A DNA stretch of 64,000 nucleotides from Endocalyx cinctus (lineage: Eukaryota > Ascomycota > Sordariomycetes > Amphisphaeriales > Apiosporaceae). Shown here piece after piece: positions 48,776 to 60,919 of this stretch (position 1 is its first letter; every line of letters starts with the position of its first letter). The DNA lies in the NCBI GenBank assembly GCA_001600455.1, contig BCKC01000006.1, forward strand, positions 2,418,001-2,482,000, given 5' to 3'. The notes under the pieces are model-generated. The model was given only the letters and a program-made list of their open reading frames with translations. It ran no database searches and had not been told where the DNA came from. The position numbers were made by a program, and so were the translations under genes.

Positions 48776-49313
48776 AAAAAAGAAAGAAAAGAAAAGAAAA
48801 AAAGCAAGGAAGAGAGAAGCTACATGTGGATATAACGAAACATCTCATTCTTTTAATAGAAACAGCGAAATCCATGAAGTCCGAAACAGACTAGACGAAC
48901 CAACTGCTTCCAGAAAGCTGTGTTTCATATCAAGAATTGATACCGGTACTCGTCATCATCTTTGCATGAGACTAGCTTTTAGTCTTCGTAATTAAGACGC
49001 ATGAGTTTATGTAATCTTTTCAAAGTACGACGTTTCTTATCATACAGGCAAGACATGACTTGACACGACCAGCTCCGAACGATGAGGCAATAAGATAGAA
49101 AAAGTCAACGTAAAAAGTAAGTACGCTAGAAGTGAATGTAAGGAGGTATCATGAACATAATGCAGAAGGTAGTCAACGACATCTCCAACTCAAATTGCAA
49201 CAACACCTATCCTTCCCCTTATTCTTATCTTTTGTATCTCCCCAAATCTCAAAATGAGATTCTCATAAAAGGTATACAATTCTATACAAGTTCTCCGTAT
49301 CAATCACTACCGT
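48776..49313. other. Convergent intergenic region
   Basis: A purine-rich run follows the beta-helix stop codon. No gene seen. Confidence 0.55.
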
Positions 49314-50808
49314 TTATTCCTTCATTTTAACGTAGTTGCTAGGGAAGATACCATGCCTTGAACCGATCATTCCCGTCCTGATTGAATATTAGCACACGAT
49401 TCCCTCGATCGCATATACAAAAATAAAATATGCAGGGTAACTTACCACCAGTCGTTATCGCTGTCGGTCTTCTTTAATACCGTGATAACGTCTCCCTTCT
49501 TGAATCCCAGATCACCGGGTTGGTCCGCGTCGAAGTTGAAGAGCGCCACCGCCTCGTTCTTTTTCAGCAAGGCTTGCTTGCTCGCGAAATTCGGTTTCGG
49601 GGCGGCCGGCCTGCCAGGTCCGGAGCGCTTCTCCTCCGGGAAGCCCGCTGCCGAGGGGGAGGGTCTGTCGCGGTACACGTAATCGTCATCGGCGGCCCTC
49701 GATCCTACCGTGTTTGATCGGCTGATACCACCTCCCGTCGGTCGGTCGTAAACGTCGTCCTGCCATGTGCTGGACCGCTGAGGTACTCTGAAGTCTTCTC
49801 TCTCGCCGTACGCATTTCCTTGAGAGCCGTTCCACACGGTTTCGTCACGTTCGCCGTAGACGGGTACATCATTGTACATACTATCGTCCATGGTGCCCTG
49901 TCTGGTTCCCGCGAAGACTCTCGAATTCAGCACCGACATCAACGGCGCGGCGGCCGGAGGTGGTCTGATGGAGCCAGAAAGCAGTTGCGAGGCCGTCAAG
50001 CGCTGGCCGTAGAGCTTCTCGTTCGCTTCTCTTCGTTCTATAATGGCCGAACCTTCCAGCGAAACACCGGCGAACAACCCTTTGGTCTTGCTGTAGCTGA
50101 AAATCCCCGATACGCTCTTGAGGGAGGCATGGCCGGCGGCTTCGGCGTTACGTCCAACCGGCCCCGCCGCTATGGAAACGTTACCACCGAGGGTTATCGA
50201 GCCTTGCTGGGAGAAGGTTTTGACGGCGTGGTGATCGTTCAGGATGAAGACGAAATCGGTCAATTCGAATCCAATCTGGCCGCCGAAACCACCGCCGGCG
50301 GTTATTATGGCGGAGGGAGCAGACCACGAGCCATCGGGTAGACGGGCGACGACGAGACCGGAACCGAATCGCGCAGAACCGAGGAAGCCAGCTTTGATAA
50401 CCGTTAGGATAGCAAGACCCTACAAAGTTTAATTAGTCTCTAATGATTCATAGGAACGCAGTAAAGTAGAGTAGGATAGAGAAAAGGTTTCGCGAGGCGA
50501 AGCGGTAACTCGGAAAGCTCGGGAATAAGAATAAGGAACCTTACCTTGGCGTTGGTGAGGATGGAGGGAGGAATGACTTTGTCGGGGCTGAATGCTTGTC
50601 GCGGATCGATAAACGAGGTCAAGATTTTGCCACACTTCTTACATTCCGCTATTGAAGGTTCAGTTAGTTCTTGTTTTTGATAGTATTACCACCAATGGTT
50701 GTTGGTAGAGCAGCGGGGGAAGGCGGTAGTGTCTGAGTTTTAATTGTTAAAGGAAAAGACAAAATACTTACACGCCATAGACGACGGAAGAGGGTTATTG
50801 ATACCCAT
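49314..50808 (-). CDS. YSC84: Ysc84/Lsb3-type actin-binding protein with SH3 domain
   Basis: Actin cortical patch protein used in endocytosis. Four exons: 50808-50772, 50648-50545, 50419-49446 and 49377-49314; 392 residues, all in phase. It opens MGINNPLPSSMASECKKC, the invariant start of the Ysc84/SYLF family. The lipid-binding SYLF domain spans residues ~1-220 (GLAILTVIKAGFLGSARFGSG, PSAIITAGGGFGGQIGFE, NVSIAAGPVGRNAEA, FSYSKTKGLFAGVSLEGS). An unstructured Arg/Asp/Tyr-rich middle follows. The SH3 domain (~residues 335-392: ALFNFDADQPGDLGFKKGD, DWWTG, GIFPSNYVK) is split by the last intron. Identity is firm. The family's Ala-Lys-Lys variant here reads ECKKCGK, with an extra Cys pair. Confidence 0.95.
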
Positions 50809-52139
50809 TCTGAGAAAGTATATTTAATTTTCTTATTTAAGTAATTCGAAACCACGCAAGATATGGAGGCGCAAAAAAGGAATATACCGTGTAGTGGGAG
50901 AATTCGGAGGCCTCGTAGTTACTTACCTATGGTAAGATACGCGTTCAACGGGGATTGAGGATGCGAATGCGGGGTGTTTAATTGAGAAGCTATTGCCTAT
51001 TTATTTATTTATTAGGTAGTTTTAGGTTACGTCAACAGTGATTGAGTTGGTGATAGAAAGGGAAGATTGTTGTTACTCGGAAGTTAGCGAGCTTTAAAGA
51101 AATAAAATATAATCTGTTAATATTTCTGCAGTCAAAATTTACAGACAAATACGAAATAAATAATTCGTTGAAATTCCAAATACGAACAAATAACTTAAAG
51201 GTGCCCGTCAGCGAGATTGTTTGTCCTGCCACAAAATACGCAATAGTAAGTACCTAGCAGCCTAGGTAAGCACCTAGGTAAGTAAGTAATAGTGGGCTTC
51301 TTGTTTCCAGCGCTTATAGTGCAGTAGAGTCCACTGATCCGTAGTACTGTAGCTGACTTACGGCTTGCCTAATGTACTATGTATATTATTAGGTCCACTG
51401 CGCTAAATCCTTTTAGTGGGGTTTATAGAATCATTTTTACATAATCAATCCTTACGGGTTCTTCTTGTATTCCGTAATGGTAACGGATTACGCAGTACGT
51501 AATATCAGGTAGTCAGGCAGTCAGGGTAAACCAACGATTCCATACATTTTGACAGCTTTTGCACAGCCATATCTACCTAGTTCCAATCCTATAAATACCC
51601 CCCCCCCCCCCCTAAGAATCACTAGCCACAAGAACCTGCGTCATGCAACTTCATTCAAAGACCCTGGCAGCCCTGGCCTTATCCATGCAAGTGATCTATC
51701 CGACTAGTCTCGTAGGTGTCTCCTTTTTATTTTTCCCTAGTATCGTGAATAGGAACAATCGGTCCATCATTATTATTATTAAATGAAAACATAAGCTACC
51801 GATAAAATACACTAAATACAAGCATATGATATTTTAATCCTTCTTATTCTCTTCGATTCCCATACCGCCGTTTTATCCGATTTTATCATCTCACTTCATT
51901 TAAAAAAAGAAAATAGATAAAAAAGAGAAAGAAAGTCTCACTCTAACCTTTTCGGACTTTCGACCATCGAAACCCCCGTACGACAACCTTTCGCGACAAA
52001 GAGCACAAAAAAAAGGTAACAGGAAAGCGACGTCGAAAAAAAAAAAACAAATTCGCATACATCGTAAAGGATAACATACCATCTATCCTTTCTAGAAGAG
52101 TAGGGTCAAAAAAAAGGGAAAGAAAAAGAAAAAGAAACC
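50809..52139. other. Divergent intergenic region between YSC84 and SFT1
   Basis: No gene seen. It contains the 16-bp inverted-repeat motif (51252), neighbouring CCTAGGTAAG repeats, TACTGTA words, a 14-C run (51599-51612) and both promoters. Confidence 0.5.
51252..51267 (+). promoter_or_regulatory. 16-bp inverted-repeat motif, copy 2
   Basis: Exact ACCTAGCAGCCTAGGT, followed immediately by two further CCTAGGTAAG copies. It lies between the divergent YSC84 and SFT1 genes. The identical word recurs at 55704. Confidence 0.5.
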
Positions 52140-52501
52140 ATGTCGGAAGCCTACGAGCGAGAGCGTCAGAACAACGCGCGGCTGGAGGAGTTATCCGCCA
52201 AGGTATCGTCCTTGCGCGGCGTGACGGTCGATATTTACAGCAACGCCCAGGCCCAAGATGTCATCGATCATACCGTCAGTCTCCTTTTCCCTCTTCCTTT
52301 CCTAAGAAAAAAAAAAGATATCATTACTAAAAAGAAAAATAGTCCGATACTTTCTCCTCCATGTCCACCCAACTCAAAGGCTCGGCCGGAAGGTTGGGTC
52401 GCATGGCCGCCAGCGGAAACAAGGTCGCCATCTTCAAGCTTTCGGGCATCATCATCGTCGCCTTCCTTTTCGTGTATTATCTCCTGAAATGGATATTCTA
52501 A
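52140..52501 (+). CDS. SFT1: Bet1/Sft1-type SNARE protein
   Basis: Vesicle-fusion SNARE of the Golgi. Two exons, 52140-52274 and 52343-52501 (GTCAGT...AATAG), 97 residues, the same length as yeast Sft1. The N-terminus (YERERQNNARLEELSAKVSSLRGVTVDIY) begins a heptad-rich SNARE helix that continues over the splice junction (VIDHTSDTFSSMSTQLKGSAGRL). A C-terminal tail anchor follows (VAIFKLSGIIIVAFLFVYYLLKWIF). Sft1 is preferred to Bet1 because of the short length and the lack of an N-terminal extension. It is convergent with the ArfGAP gene, another trafficking gene. Confidence 0.85.
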
Positions 52502-53245
52502 ATGCGCTCCCCGGAAAAATAAATAAATGAAAAAAAAAAAAAAACGAACAAATCATTAAATGAAAAACACAAAAATAATTAAAAGAACCGAATCCGGATT
52601 TGTTTCTAAAGTCCTTGCGCGAGAAACAAGTAAAGTAAAGTGGAAAGGGATAAGGTCGTGGGCATGGGCATGTCTACCGAGGAGGAATTATGGCGTGAGT
52701 TTACTAAGAGAGCTTTGGTATACATTACGGGATAACTTGTGGACAAGTTATTTCATGGGCTTCAGGCGAGAAACATCACGATCCGGATTTTGAACCTGAC
52801 ACAAACACTCCGCGATTTTGAGGGACGGAATAATATAGGTCTGCTGTTTAAGGCAGAAATACGAATCGAGGGACTGAAAATCGGCCCTTACACTCTGGGG
52901 TATTTGTTATATTTTTTGTTAGTAATATCCCATTAGCATAGCATTAGGTGTTAATTATAACTGCGTCATGTATAATCTTCTTGTATTGAGCGTCTACCGA
53001 ACCTATGCTCCAATTTTTGATTTTACTATGACAATAAACTTTTTTGTTGTTTTGACCATTATACATGTGACGACCATCCGGTTAGCGACCCTAACGTCGC
53101 AAGTCAAGGCAAATAAAAAAGCGATCTGGGCGGTAATTCATCCATCATACCCTTCTCCTTTCGTTTTGAAGACATAATAATAAATTCTCCTCCATTTTGG
53201 ATCGGTCTCGGGTGGTCATTCGTTCGCTCGTTCACTCATTCTTTC
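52502..53245. other. Convergent intergenic region
   Basis: A-rich 3' UTR sequence and AT-rich spacer. No gene seen. Confidence 0.55.
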
Positions 53246-55014
53246 TTACTGCCAGACGTTGGAAAATAAATCCTCGCTTCCGAATCCGCCGCTAGGCTTC
53301 GAGGTTCCGCTATTATTACTCGTGTTGTTTCCGCCCGTGCTGCTAGCCCATCCGCCAAATTCCTCGTCTGCCGCTACTTTCGGCGCCGAGGTGAATCCAC
53401 CACCGGCGCTGGGTACTATAGGTTGGCTGGCGAAGGAGTTGCCTCCCGTGTTCCAATCCCCGAATCCGCCTCCGCTGCTCAGAGCAGGTTTCGCCGGTTG
53501 AGGAGCGGCGGCGGCTGGTTCTGACGTGCTCCAAGCGTTACCCCATACGTCTGAGTTGTTGAGGGCAGACGTGTTCATGGAAGACATTGTGTTGGTCGCG
53601 GGGGCCGGCGCCGCTGGTTTAGGCGGGTTTGCCGATAGGTTGAAGACGGAGTTGGTTGACGATGCCGGGGCCGGCGCCGGTTTGGACGCGGCCGGAGCTG
53701 CGGGGGCGGCTGGCTGAGGGCTCGACCAATCAAACAGGTCACCTAGACCAGATGATGCGGGTTGTGCAGGTTTCGCCGGGGCAGCAGCGGGTGTACTGAA
53801 CGCGCCCCAGCCGTCGGACGCCGTCGTCGTAGGCTTCTGCTGGGGTTGAGCAGCTGGCTGAGAGGGTTTGGGATCGAAGAAATTTCCACCGCTCAAATTC
53901 GAGAAGGCCGAGGTCGTCGAGGTCGTCGGTTGCGGGGTCGACCGGCTGCTGCTGGACATGCTGGTCAAACCAGCAAACGCATCTTTCGGGGGGCTTTTTG
54001 GAGACGTCATGCCTCCAAAGCTAAGCCCTGCAAACGCGTCATCGAGTCCAGCGTTTGCCGACTTTTGCGGTGCTTGTGTTGGGGATTGCATGCCACCGAA
54101 GCCGCCGAAAGAACCTTGCGACGCGTGACCTGACTGCTGGGGTGGCGGCTGCGGCTTAGGAGCAGAAGCGTATAGCGAAAGAATAGACTGCTTGAGATCC
54201 GGTCTCGACTGGTTACTCATCCCACTACCGGTACCCGTGGTGCTAGCAGGGCGCGGGGGTGCTGCCGGTACTTCACCAAGAAAATCAAGACCGAGCAAAG
54301 AGTCCTTGGTGTTAACGGCTTTAGGTGGTGCCGGAGCTGATTTCAAAGGCACCTGGGTAGAAGAAGTTGGACCGGCCGTGCTAGAACGCTGAGGGAGGTC
54401 GTTACCCCCGATAAGATCTGGTTGAGGCGCAGGAGCGGCGCCAGCTTTCCTAGTCGACACTTTCCTCTCTATGTTCTGCTTTTCTTTAACGATGCTCAAC
54501 GGAACATCGTCGTCGCCCTCGGCATCCAACGTAGCAGGATTAGGCATCGGCCCATCCATAACCCATCTCTTCAATTCATATTTAGTTCTGATGAAATTCT
54601 CGATCTTGGTTTCGGAAGGAACATGACCGGGAGCTAATTTGGATTCCCAATATTTGTTGGCGCGCGCGTTTCCCCAGCTAAGGATGCTCTGTAATTGTTC
54701 GTCGGTCCAAGAATCTAGGTCGACGGATTTCACCCTGGAAATGTGGGTTCCCATGCCTCGATGGATGCCTGAGCAGCGAATGCAGATAAAGACGCCTAAG
54801 TTCCAACTGGCCCATCGCGGATCTAATGATGAATTGATAATATCATGGTCAGGAATTGCGATAATTGGACAGTTTAGGGTATCGGGGGGAACTTACGTTT
54901 ATTCTTCTTACAATCGGCGCATACTTTGTTAGGTTCCAATTTTAAGAGACTCTTGATAGTTTGCTGATTCTGGGCTGCTCTTTCAGCAGCTGGGTTAGGT
55001 GGTCGTCTGGACAT
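53246..55014 (-). CDS. Arf GTPase-activating protein (Age2/SMAP-like)
   Basis: Stimulates GTP hydrolysis on Arf GTPases in Golgi/endosome trafficking. Exon 1 is 55014-54897 and exon 2 is 54822-53246 (GTAAGT...TTAG), 564 residues. The N-terminal ArfGAP domain covers residues ~15-130: [33 protein letters not shown] is the CxxC-x16-CxxC zinc finger (split by the intron) plus the catalytic Arg. SVDLDSWTDEQLQSILSWGNARANKYWE follows. The remaining ~430 residues are Ser/Pro/Gln/Ala-rich and disordered, with repeated FAGLSFGG, FGGF, FDWSS and WG-type short motifs. A run of NPF-like and Phe/Gly motifs suggests contacts with coat or endocytic proteins. The layout fits Age2/SMAP rather than Gcs1 or Glo3, but I leave the symbol open. 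Confidence 0.92.
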
Positions 55015-56291
55015 GGTTTGGGTTATACAGATAGAAAAGAAAAGGAGGGGGGTTTGAATTTTTATGATGGTTTAGGAATGGGTGTAAATGTAGGAATGAT
55101 GTGGGAAAGTAGTTACAGCAACGTAGACTTTCCACAAAGGCTGGCGAATTTAAAGGTTAGGTAATAATAATGGAGATGCACAAGTCAGTTTCAATCAATG
55201 AGTGAGAGAGAGATAGCAGATATTATCCCTTATCCCACTTTACTTGGCCAAAGCGTCAATCGTAGTGTAGAAGTACAAGTAGATCGAGTTTACGGTAGCA
55301 GGTAGGACAGTAGGGGAGAAAGGAAAAAAGTGGAATTCTCGTGGATAACCTTATCTTTTTGTACTACCAATAAGTACCGTAATTATCGCCGTTACTTATA
55401 CTATGTATCACTTGAAGTCGTTGGTACTTCATAAGTAAAGCGTTGTGAGTGTAAATGTATGGAATGCTGTACAGAGCATAACGTGGTGACAAAAGTACAG
55501 AGAGATCTCTTTTTGAATGTGTACTTAGTAACTTAGGTACCTCAGTATCCACCTCATAGGTAGGTGGCCAGGTGGCGTACACTGCTAAAGTATCCTATCG
55601 GAGATAGCTACATAGTAAATAGAATTAATTCATGGATACGCCAAGATTTTAATACTTCACTGTACTAAAAGAGAGAGAGAGAAATTTAGGTCGAATAATT
55701 ATTACCTAGCAGCCTAGGTAGTAGGAGAATAATATCAAGAAGAATTGTACTTGTATGGAATAAAGATTACCTATCTCGTAGTGGGGCGTATGGATGTAAT
55801 GTATCATCTAGAATCTAGCGTTCCGTTGTATGGAATCAAAAGAAGGAAAAACAAGTGTACTGTATCGCTTTGCGAGTACAAGTACGGTACTAACGGCGTT
55901 AAGCAATCCAAGTAAGGTTAAAGAAATAATAACTGTGGAGAACGTCTCCTCTGACGACATGAATTGCCTCAGCATACACCTTTTCATCAGTAATAACCCT
56001 CATTTGTAAAAGAATAAAAAGGAACAAGAAACAAAAGTTCAGAGTGTCCATTAAATACATAATCTTATACGGTACTTAAACGTATTTCCATGATTCCAAA
56101 TCACCACTGAAACTGTCATACATTATCCCCCCCCTACCTGTGAATGTGCTACCCATAACACTCCGAAGCATTTAAGTAAATATTATATATATACTTCCAT
56201 CTCTTCCTTTCTCATTCAAGAAAATAAAAGTATTACCTCTTATAAAAGTAATCATTCCCTTTCGTCGAAACCTAGAAGAAGAAAAAAACCC
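55015..56291. other. Divergent intergenic region between ArfGAP and MsrB genes
   Basis: No gene seen. It is rich in TACCTAGG, GTACTGTA and ACTTAGGTA words and contains the 16-bp motif copy at 55704. Confidence 0.5.
55704..55719 (+). promoter_or_regulatory. 16-bp inverted-repeat motif, copy 3
   Basis: Exact ACCTAGCAGCCTAGGT again, about 690 bases upstream of the ArfGAP start and 570 bases upstream of the MsrB start. Confidence 0.5.
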
Positions 56292-57003
56292 ATGCGATTA
56301 CCACCATTCTCCAACGTACTCCGTAACATTTATATATTATCTTCTCTTCCTCGAGTTCGCCCATCAACCTCTCTTCAGCACCAATCCCTGCATAGTAATC
56401 CATCTTCCCTAAGGTCCATGCCCAACATCCCTTTCCTCGGTAGTCTTTTCGGCTCCAGTTCCACTCCTCCTAGCAAAATGTCATACCCAGATCAGAGATC
56501 CGCCGATGAGTGGAGGGCAGTTCTTACCAAAGGTACGTAAATAAATAATAATAAAATTATTATCAATTCCGCACTCCTTTTCTTATTCTCCCTAAAATCT
56601 CACATCTCTTTTTTCTCTCCTTCCAGAACAATTCCGCATCCTCCGAGAAAAGGGCACGGAAGCGCCCTTTTCCGGAAAATACGACAAGTTCTTCGCGGAA
56701 TCGGGCGTGTACACGTGCGCCGGGTGCAGCGCCCCGCTTTACAAGGCGAACCACAAGTTCAAGTCGGGCTGCGGCTGGCCCGCCTACTTCGACAGCATCC
56801 CCGGCGCCGTCACCCGCCACGAGGACCGCTCCTGGGGCATGACCCGGATCGAGATCACGTGCGCCAACTGCGGCGGTCACCTCGGCCACGTCTTCAAGGG
56901 CGAGGGGTACCCTACCCCCACCGACGAGAGGCACTGCGTCAACAGCGTCAGCATCAACTTTTCCCCCGAGGATAAGCCCGTCGAGGGCGCTGGAAAGGCT
57001 TGA
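56292..57003 (+). CDS. MXR2: Peptide-methionine (R)-S-oxide reductase (MsrB)
   Basis: Reduces Met-R-sulfoxide in oxidised proteins. Two exons, 56292-56532 and 56627-57003; 205 residues. The MsrB core (~residues 65-195) contains two zinc-binding CxxC pairs (CAGC and CANC), SGCGWPAYFDSI, HLGHVFKGEGYPTP and the catalytic-Cys motif RHCVNSVSINF. The first ~60 residues are basic and Ser-rich, fitting a mitochondrial targeting peptide. In-frame Met codons at residues ~43 and ~63 (MPNIPFL, MSYPDQR) could start a cytosolic form, so two products from one gene are possible. Which start is used cannot be read from sequence. It is divergent from the ArfGAP gene. Confidence 0.93.
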
Positions 57004-58620
57004 ATTGTATAAAATGATCCCTCTCTTTTTTTCTTTTCGGAATTTTTAGTGGATTGAGTTAATGCCAAAAATTAAAAAAAAAAAAAAAAACTCCCAGAGA
57101 ACCGTGCGAACTGGACCGTGTTGCGAGACCTTTTTAGTCTGGTTTTGTTGGTCCCCTTCTCTCTGTTTCCATATAGATGTGTAAAATAGCCATGGATATA
57201 CTAAGCCACCATCAATTTTTCAAACCTGACCTGCGTAAACATTGAGAATCTTTCGAGATCATAGTGAAAGTAGACGGACGATCTGTGTAGAAGTAAATCT
57301 CTTTTCACGTAGTAAATATTTAGCTCCGTGATTGAAGTATCTCTGTGGCGTTGTTATATCAGATTAACAAAGTCAAGTCGTAGCTTTTTTACTCCTCATC
57401 ATAACTATATGAAAGAATACAGAGGAAACCACGTCATATTTATCACGGGGATAGGATTCTACATAAAAAGTAAATAAATAAAAATCAATAACATACTATA
57501 ATTCTGCCGATCCCTTCTCTATTATAGCACAAATCATCTACTGGTTGCCCTGCTTCGTAATTGCACACCCCAAGTCTAAGTTACCATGTTTTTTTAATGA
57601 ATAGAGGAAGGAACCTCAACCTTCCTATAGAAATTTCATTTAATCTCCATTATCCGAGAGAGTTAAAAGCTGAACTGATGGATAATTAGCTTGCCACCCG
57701 ACTGTCTGTCACTATTCATATGGAAGATGATGGAGCACCTGTACACTTCGAGCACACATGATTATACCTCTTTACTCCTTATATTGCAATGATAATCACT
57801 TCATAGTTATATATATTTCAGCGTCCTGTCCTCATGCAATATACAGCTAGCTATTCATCAACAGAATGAGTCTTGAGTTGATACAGCTCTCTCACCTCAA
57901 ACAAACATATAGACCAGAATACCAAACATATCACCATGTGTCAGTCCAGCGTAAGTAGACCTGCAACTAATTAAAGTTTACAAACTACTACGTCAAGAAA
58001 CGATAGCTTCTCTCTGGACCAAGTTCCAGCCCTTCATGAAAGAGCATGTTTACCATAGCCCGTGATACTGCTACCTCCCGCTGCCTTTTCCACCCCCGCA
58101 CTCGGATCTTCTGCCTCACTTAATGTTAGTCTCTTTACCTGCGTATGCCTTCTTCTGGAGCTAAACTTCGCATACTATAATTCAACAAGTTTCGAAAAAG
58201 GTACTCCCAGCCTCCTATAAATAAGAGAGCTCCCATGCTTTCATTTCTTTCCATCGACTTTAGTTACCCATAACCACTCTTCCATATTTCTATTTCTTCG
58301 AAAGCACACTCCCAACGAAAAAAAAACAACCCAATACTGGAACATATTCTACTTCTATCGAAGTCTTAAAATCGCAATTACCCCCTATTGAACGATATCG
58401 ATATTCTCTTTTACTTCATCTACAACCACCCTTATCTCTACACTTAAGAATATTAAAACGTCAAAACGCCAGTAATATCGCCACTTAAGCCGTCATACAA
58501 TCTCTACTTACAAAACTGACGACAAAATTTTCTTATTTTCAGTCCTCAAAAGACAAATCTCTTCTGCAAACCACCAACCTTATTTCTTTTCTTTTTTTTA
58601 AAAAAAAAAAAAAAATCAAA
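57004..58620. other. Intergenic region
   Basis: AT-rich with no supportable gene. Near 57936 an ATG opens a five-codon frame ending at a GTAAGT donor, but no continuing exon was found. The right end has a pyrimidine-rich leader and an A14 run directly before the next start codon. Confidence 0.5.
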
Positions 58621-59148
58621 ATGCCTTCGCTGAAGTACAGCCTCCGAGAATCTCCAAAGCCCTCTCTCAGAGCCGCAGAGGCTCAACTCCCCACCAGAAC
58701 AACACCACAAATAGAACAACGAGAACAACGACAGCTTCGACGCCCGCGCATTCGAGTCGTAGGACGTTACTCTCCGGGGAACATTCAGCGGACGATACGA
58801 GAAGAGCTCGATAGAGAGCGAGAAGAGTGGGCGAGGAACGGAGACGAAGCTTTTAGTATTCATGAGCAAATCGAGGCTCCTCAGGCTCAGGAAAAGACAA
58901 CTACAACAGCAGCAACAGCAGAAAAAGAAGAAGAAGCAGAAACAACAACCAGGACTGAATTCCGTTTTACACCCCCTCCGCTTCTAACGAATTCTCAAAG
59001 TTTACCTAGACGGAAGCATATTATCTTCCATCTTCGACCGCCTTCGAGGCTACTTTATCTACCACCGGTATTACCGCGATGCGCAAGAATCCGTTTTCGT
59101 TTGAAACAGGGATTGCATAGCCTTCGTCCGCGCGCTCGATGTCGATAA
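58621..59148 (+). CDS. Arg-rich protein of unknown function
   Basis: One uninterrupted frame of 175 residues, preceded by a pyrimidine-rich leader and an A-run placing a good context at the ATG. The protein is strongly basic at both ends: N-terminal QREQRQLRRPRIRVVGRY, C-terminal LRPPSRLLYLPPVLP and RCARIRFRLKQG. A short acidic/Thr-rich segment in the middle (KEEEAETTTR) follows an ERE-rich helix (IREELDREREEWARNGDEAF). No signal peptide or membrane span, and I do not recognise a family. It could be a lineage-specific nuclear or regulatory protein, or a non-coding open frame; length and codon use make coding moderately likely. Confidence 0.5.
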   Translation: MPSLKYSLRESPKPSLRAAEAQLPTRTTPQIEQREQRQLRRPRIRVVGRYSPGNIQRTIREELDREREEWARNGDEAFSIHEQIEAPQAQEKTTTTAATAEKEEEAETTTRTEFRFTPPPLLTNSQSLPRRKHIIFHLRPPSRLLYLPPVLPRCARIRFRLKQGLHSLRPRARCR

Positions 59149-60919
59149 ATAGGTCCTACGTCGAAATGTTTATATTTAGAAGTATAAATTCGGGGGAGAT
59201 AGAAGAGCTTGAATTTGTACTATTGTTGTTATTATTATTCGAAGTTTGAAGTTTGGAGTTTGAAATTTGAAAAGCGAGCATGGATAAATATACCCTCATG
59301 TTTTCCTTTTAATGTTGAGTTTAGGAAATGCATATTATTGATACACCCGAAAGTTGTGCTCATCACTTTACCCTCGCTTTGATACTGATAGACCAGATTG
59401 TGGACTGGGCTAACCTCCAGGCTATGAAGGGTTACGTCTCTATAAGATAGTCAACGGTCAGAAACAACTGTTACTGCACACTTTTCATGCTATTTACTAA
59501 GTTGATTGTGAAAAACTGCTGCTTTATATTTTCCTCTTTACATTGTAGATTATCTATCTTTCGAGTACAATTTCTATTAGGTCTTGCAACTCATATATCA
59601 GTAATGAGTCCCTATCTGAAGAGTACCTATCAGTTATTCAGAGTTTTCTTGAATTCTGTTTCGAAGCTCGAGTGTACAAGTATATCCTATTTCTAGGATA
59701 TCCAGAGATGGATAATTATCCGGCAACGGGTATTCATGGTTGGACGTCTGAATACGCTCCAAGAAACTGTTAGACTAACTACCTCACTGTTTCCAGAATC
59801 AGACTGTAATAATTTAGGATATGGTTTCATACAGTCACCAATTATACATATTTCAGAAGGTCTAAATAGGATAGTTATAGTTAATTACGGGAATAGGTAA
59901 AGAAATGTGCCATGGCGCCAGAAAAACGCCTGATAGGCGAAGTTTAAAAGTACATCCTCGAAACAGTCATCTCTTGTGACATACACAAGCCTTGTTCGTA
60001 TTTAACGAGATCAGTTGAAGACTACGTTACTGGCAAGAGAGACTTATATGCGGGTACGTCTACGAAGTTCATATTCAAATTGATGTGTAAGTTAATGAGG
60101 CTTTAACAGTTATTAGTTTTTAAGGGGCCCGACTAAGAAATCTCACCTAAGTCGTACTAACGTGTGTTTATTGTTATTTGAACTGCATTTCAACTGGCGA
60201 CAGACTTGAGATTCGGTGGAGATTCTTTCGAGGATTTGAGATGTATACATTGGCCTGTAGACGATCTGTCAGATCTTCTTTAAACCCGTAAGCTGAGCTA
60301 CGTAGAAGTGGGTTTCTGCGAGACCCTGTTGAGTTGTGGTGTAAGAGAATAGGGGTACGTTGGAGGGTAGGACAGCGCAGTTACGTAGACGGAGTTTAGT
60401 ATTGAAGTAGGGGTATGGTTTAAGAATTGAATAAGTATTATATCAATTCTTAATCCTTTATTTTATCTATTCGGAGCAGAAGCCTTTCCTTACGTAGACA
60501 TATCTTGTTAGGTCTACCCGGAGGGTAGCCGCCGACACGCATCGTAGTCGCCGTGATATCTAAGACCCTGACATGCTTGAGTGATCTCTTATGAAAGTCG
60601 TCATCAATAATAGATTGTACGTATCAAATAGGCACCCGGCTCTAACGTGAGAAATCGTCATTTCTGTTTCGCTATCTAGCTACTACTTATGGTGAACCGC
60701 CCCTCTTACACATCCCATTCCGACGGGTTAAATGTCACATCTCTCAAGATCCCACAAAAGTCGAGCCTTTTACAAGGCCATCTTCAATCAAAATTCAATT
60801 TCATCCCCCCTCCTCTTCGTCTCCGCCCTCCAATCTCACTCAAAATTACCAAAAAAAAAAATTCGAACCCCCCTGGATGGCAATCCCTCGCAGTCTCAAA
60901 CACCTTCCGATTTTCGACC
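59149..60919. other. Convergent intergenic region
   Basis: AT-rich, no gene seen. Small open stretches near 59487 and 60689 are antisense or random. Confidence 0.5.

Noticed and set aside
57936..57953. Five-codon ATG frame ending in a GTAAGT donor
   Set aside because: No downstream exon in phase could be found within the next 600 bases, so it is not supported as a gene.
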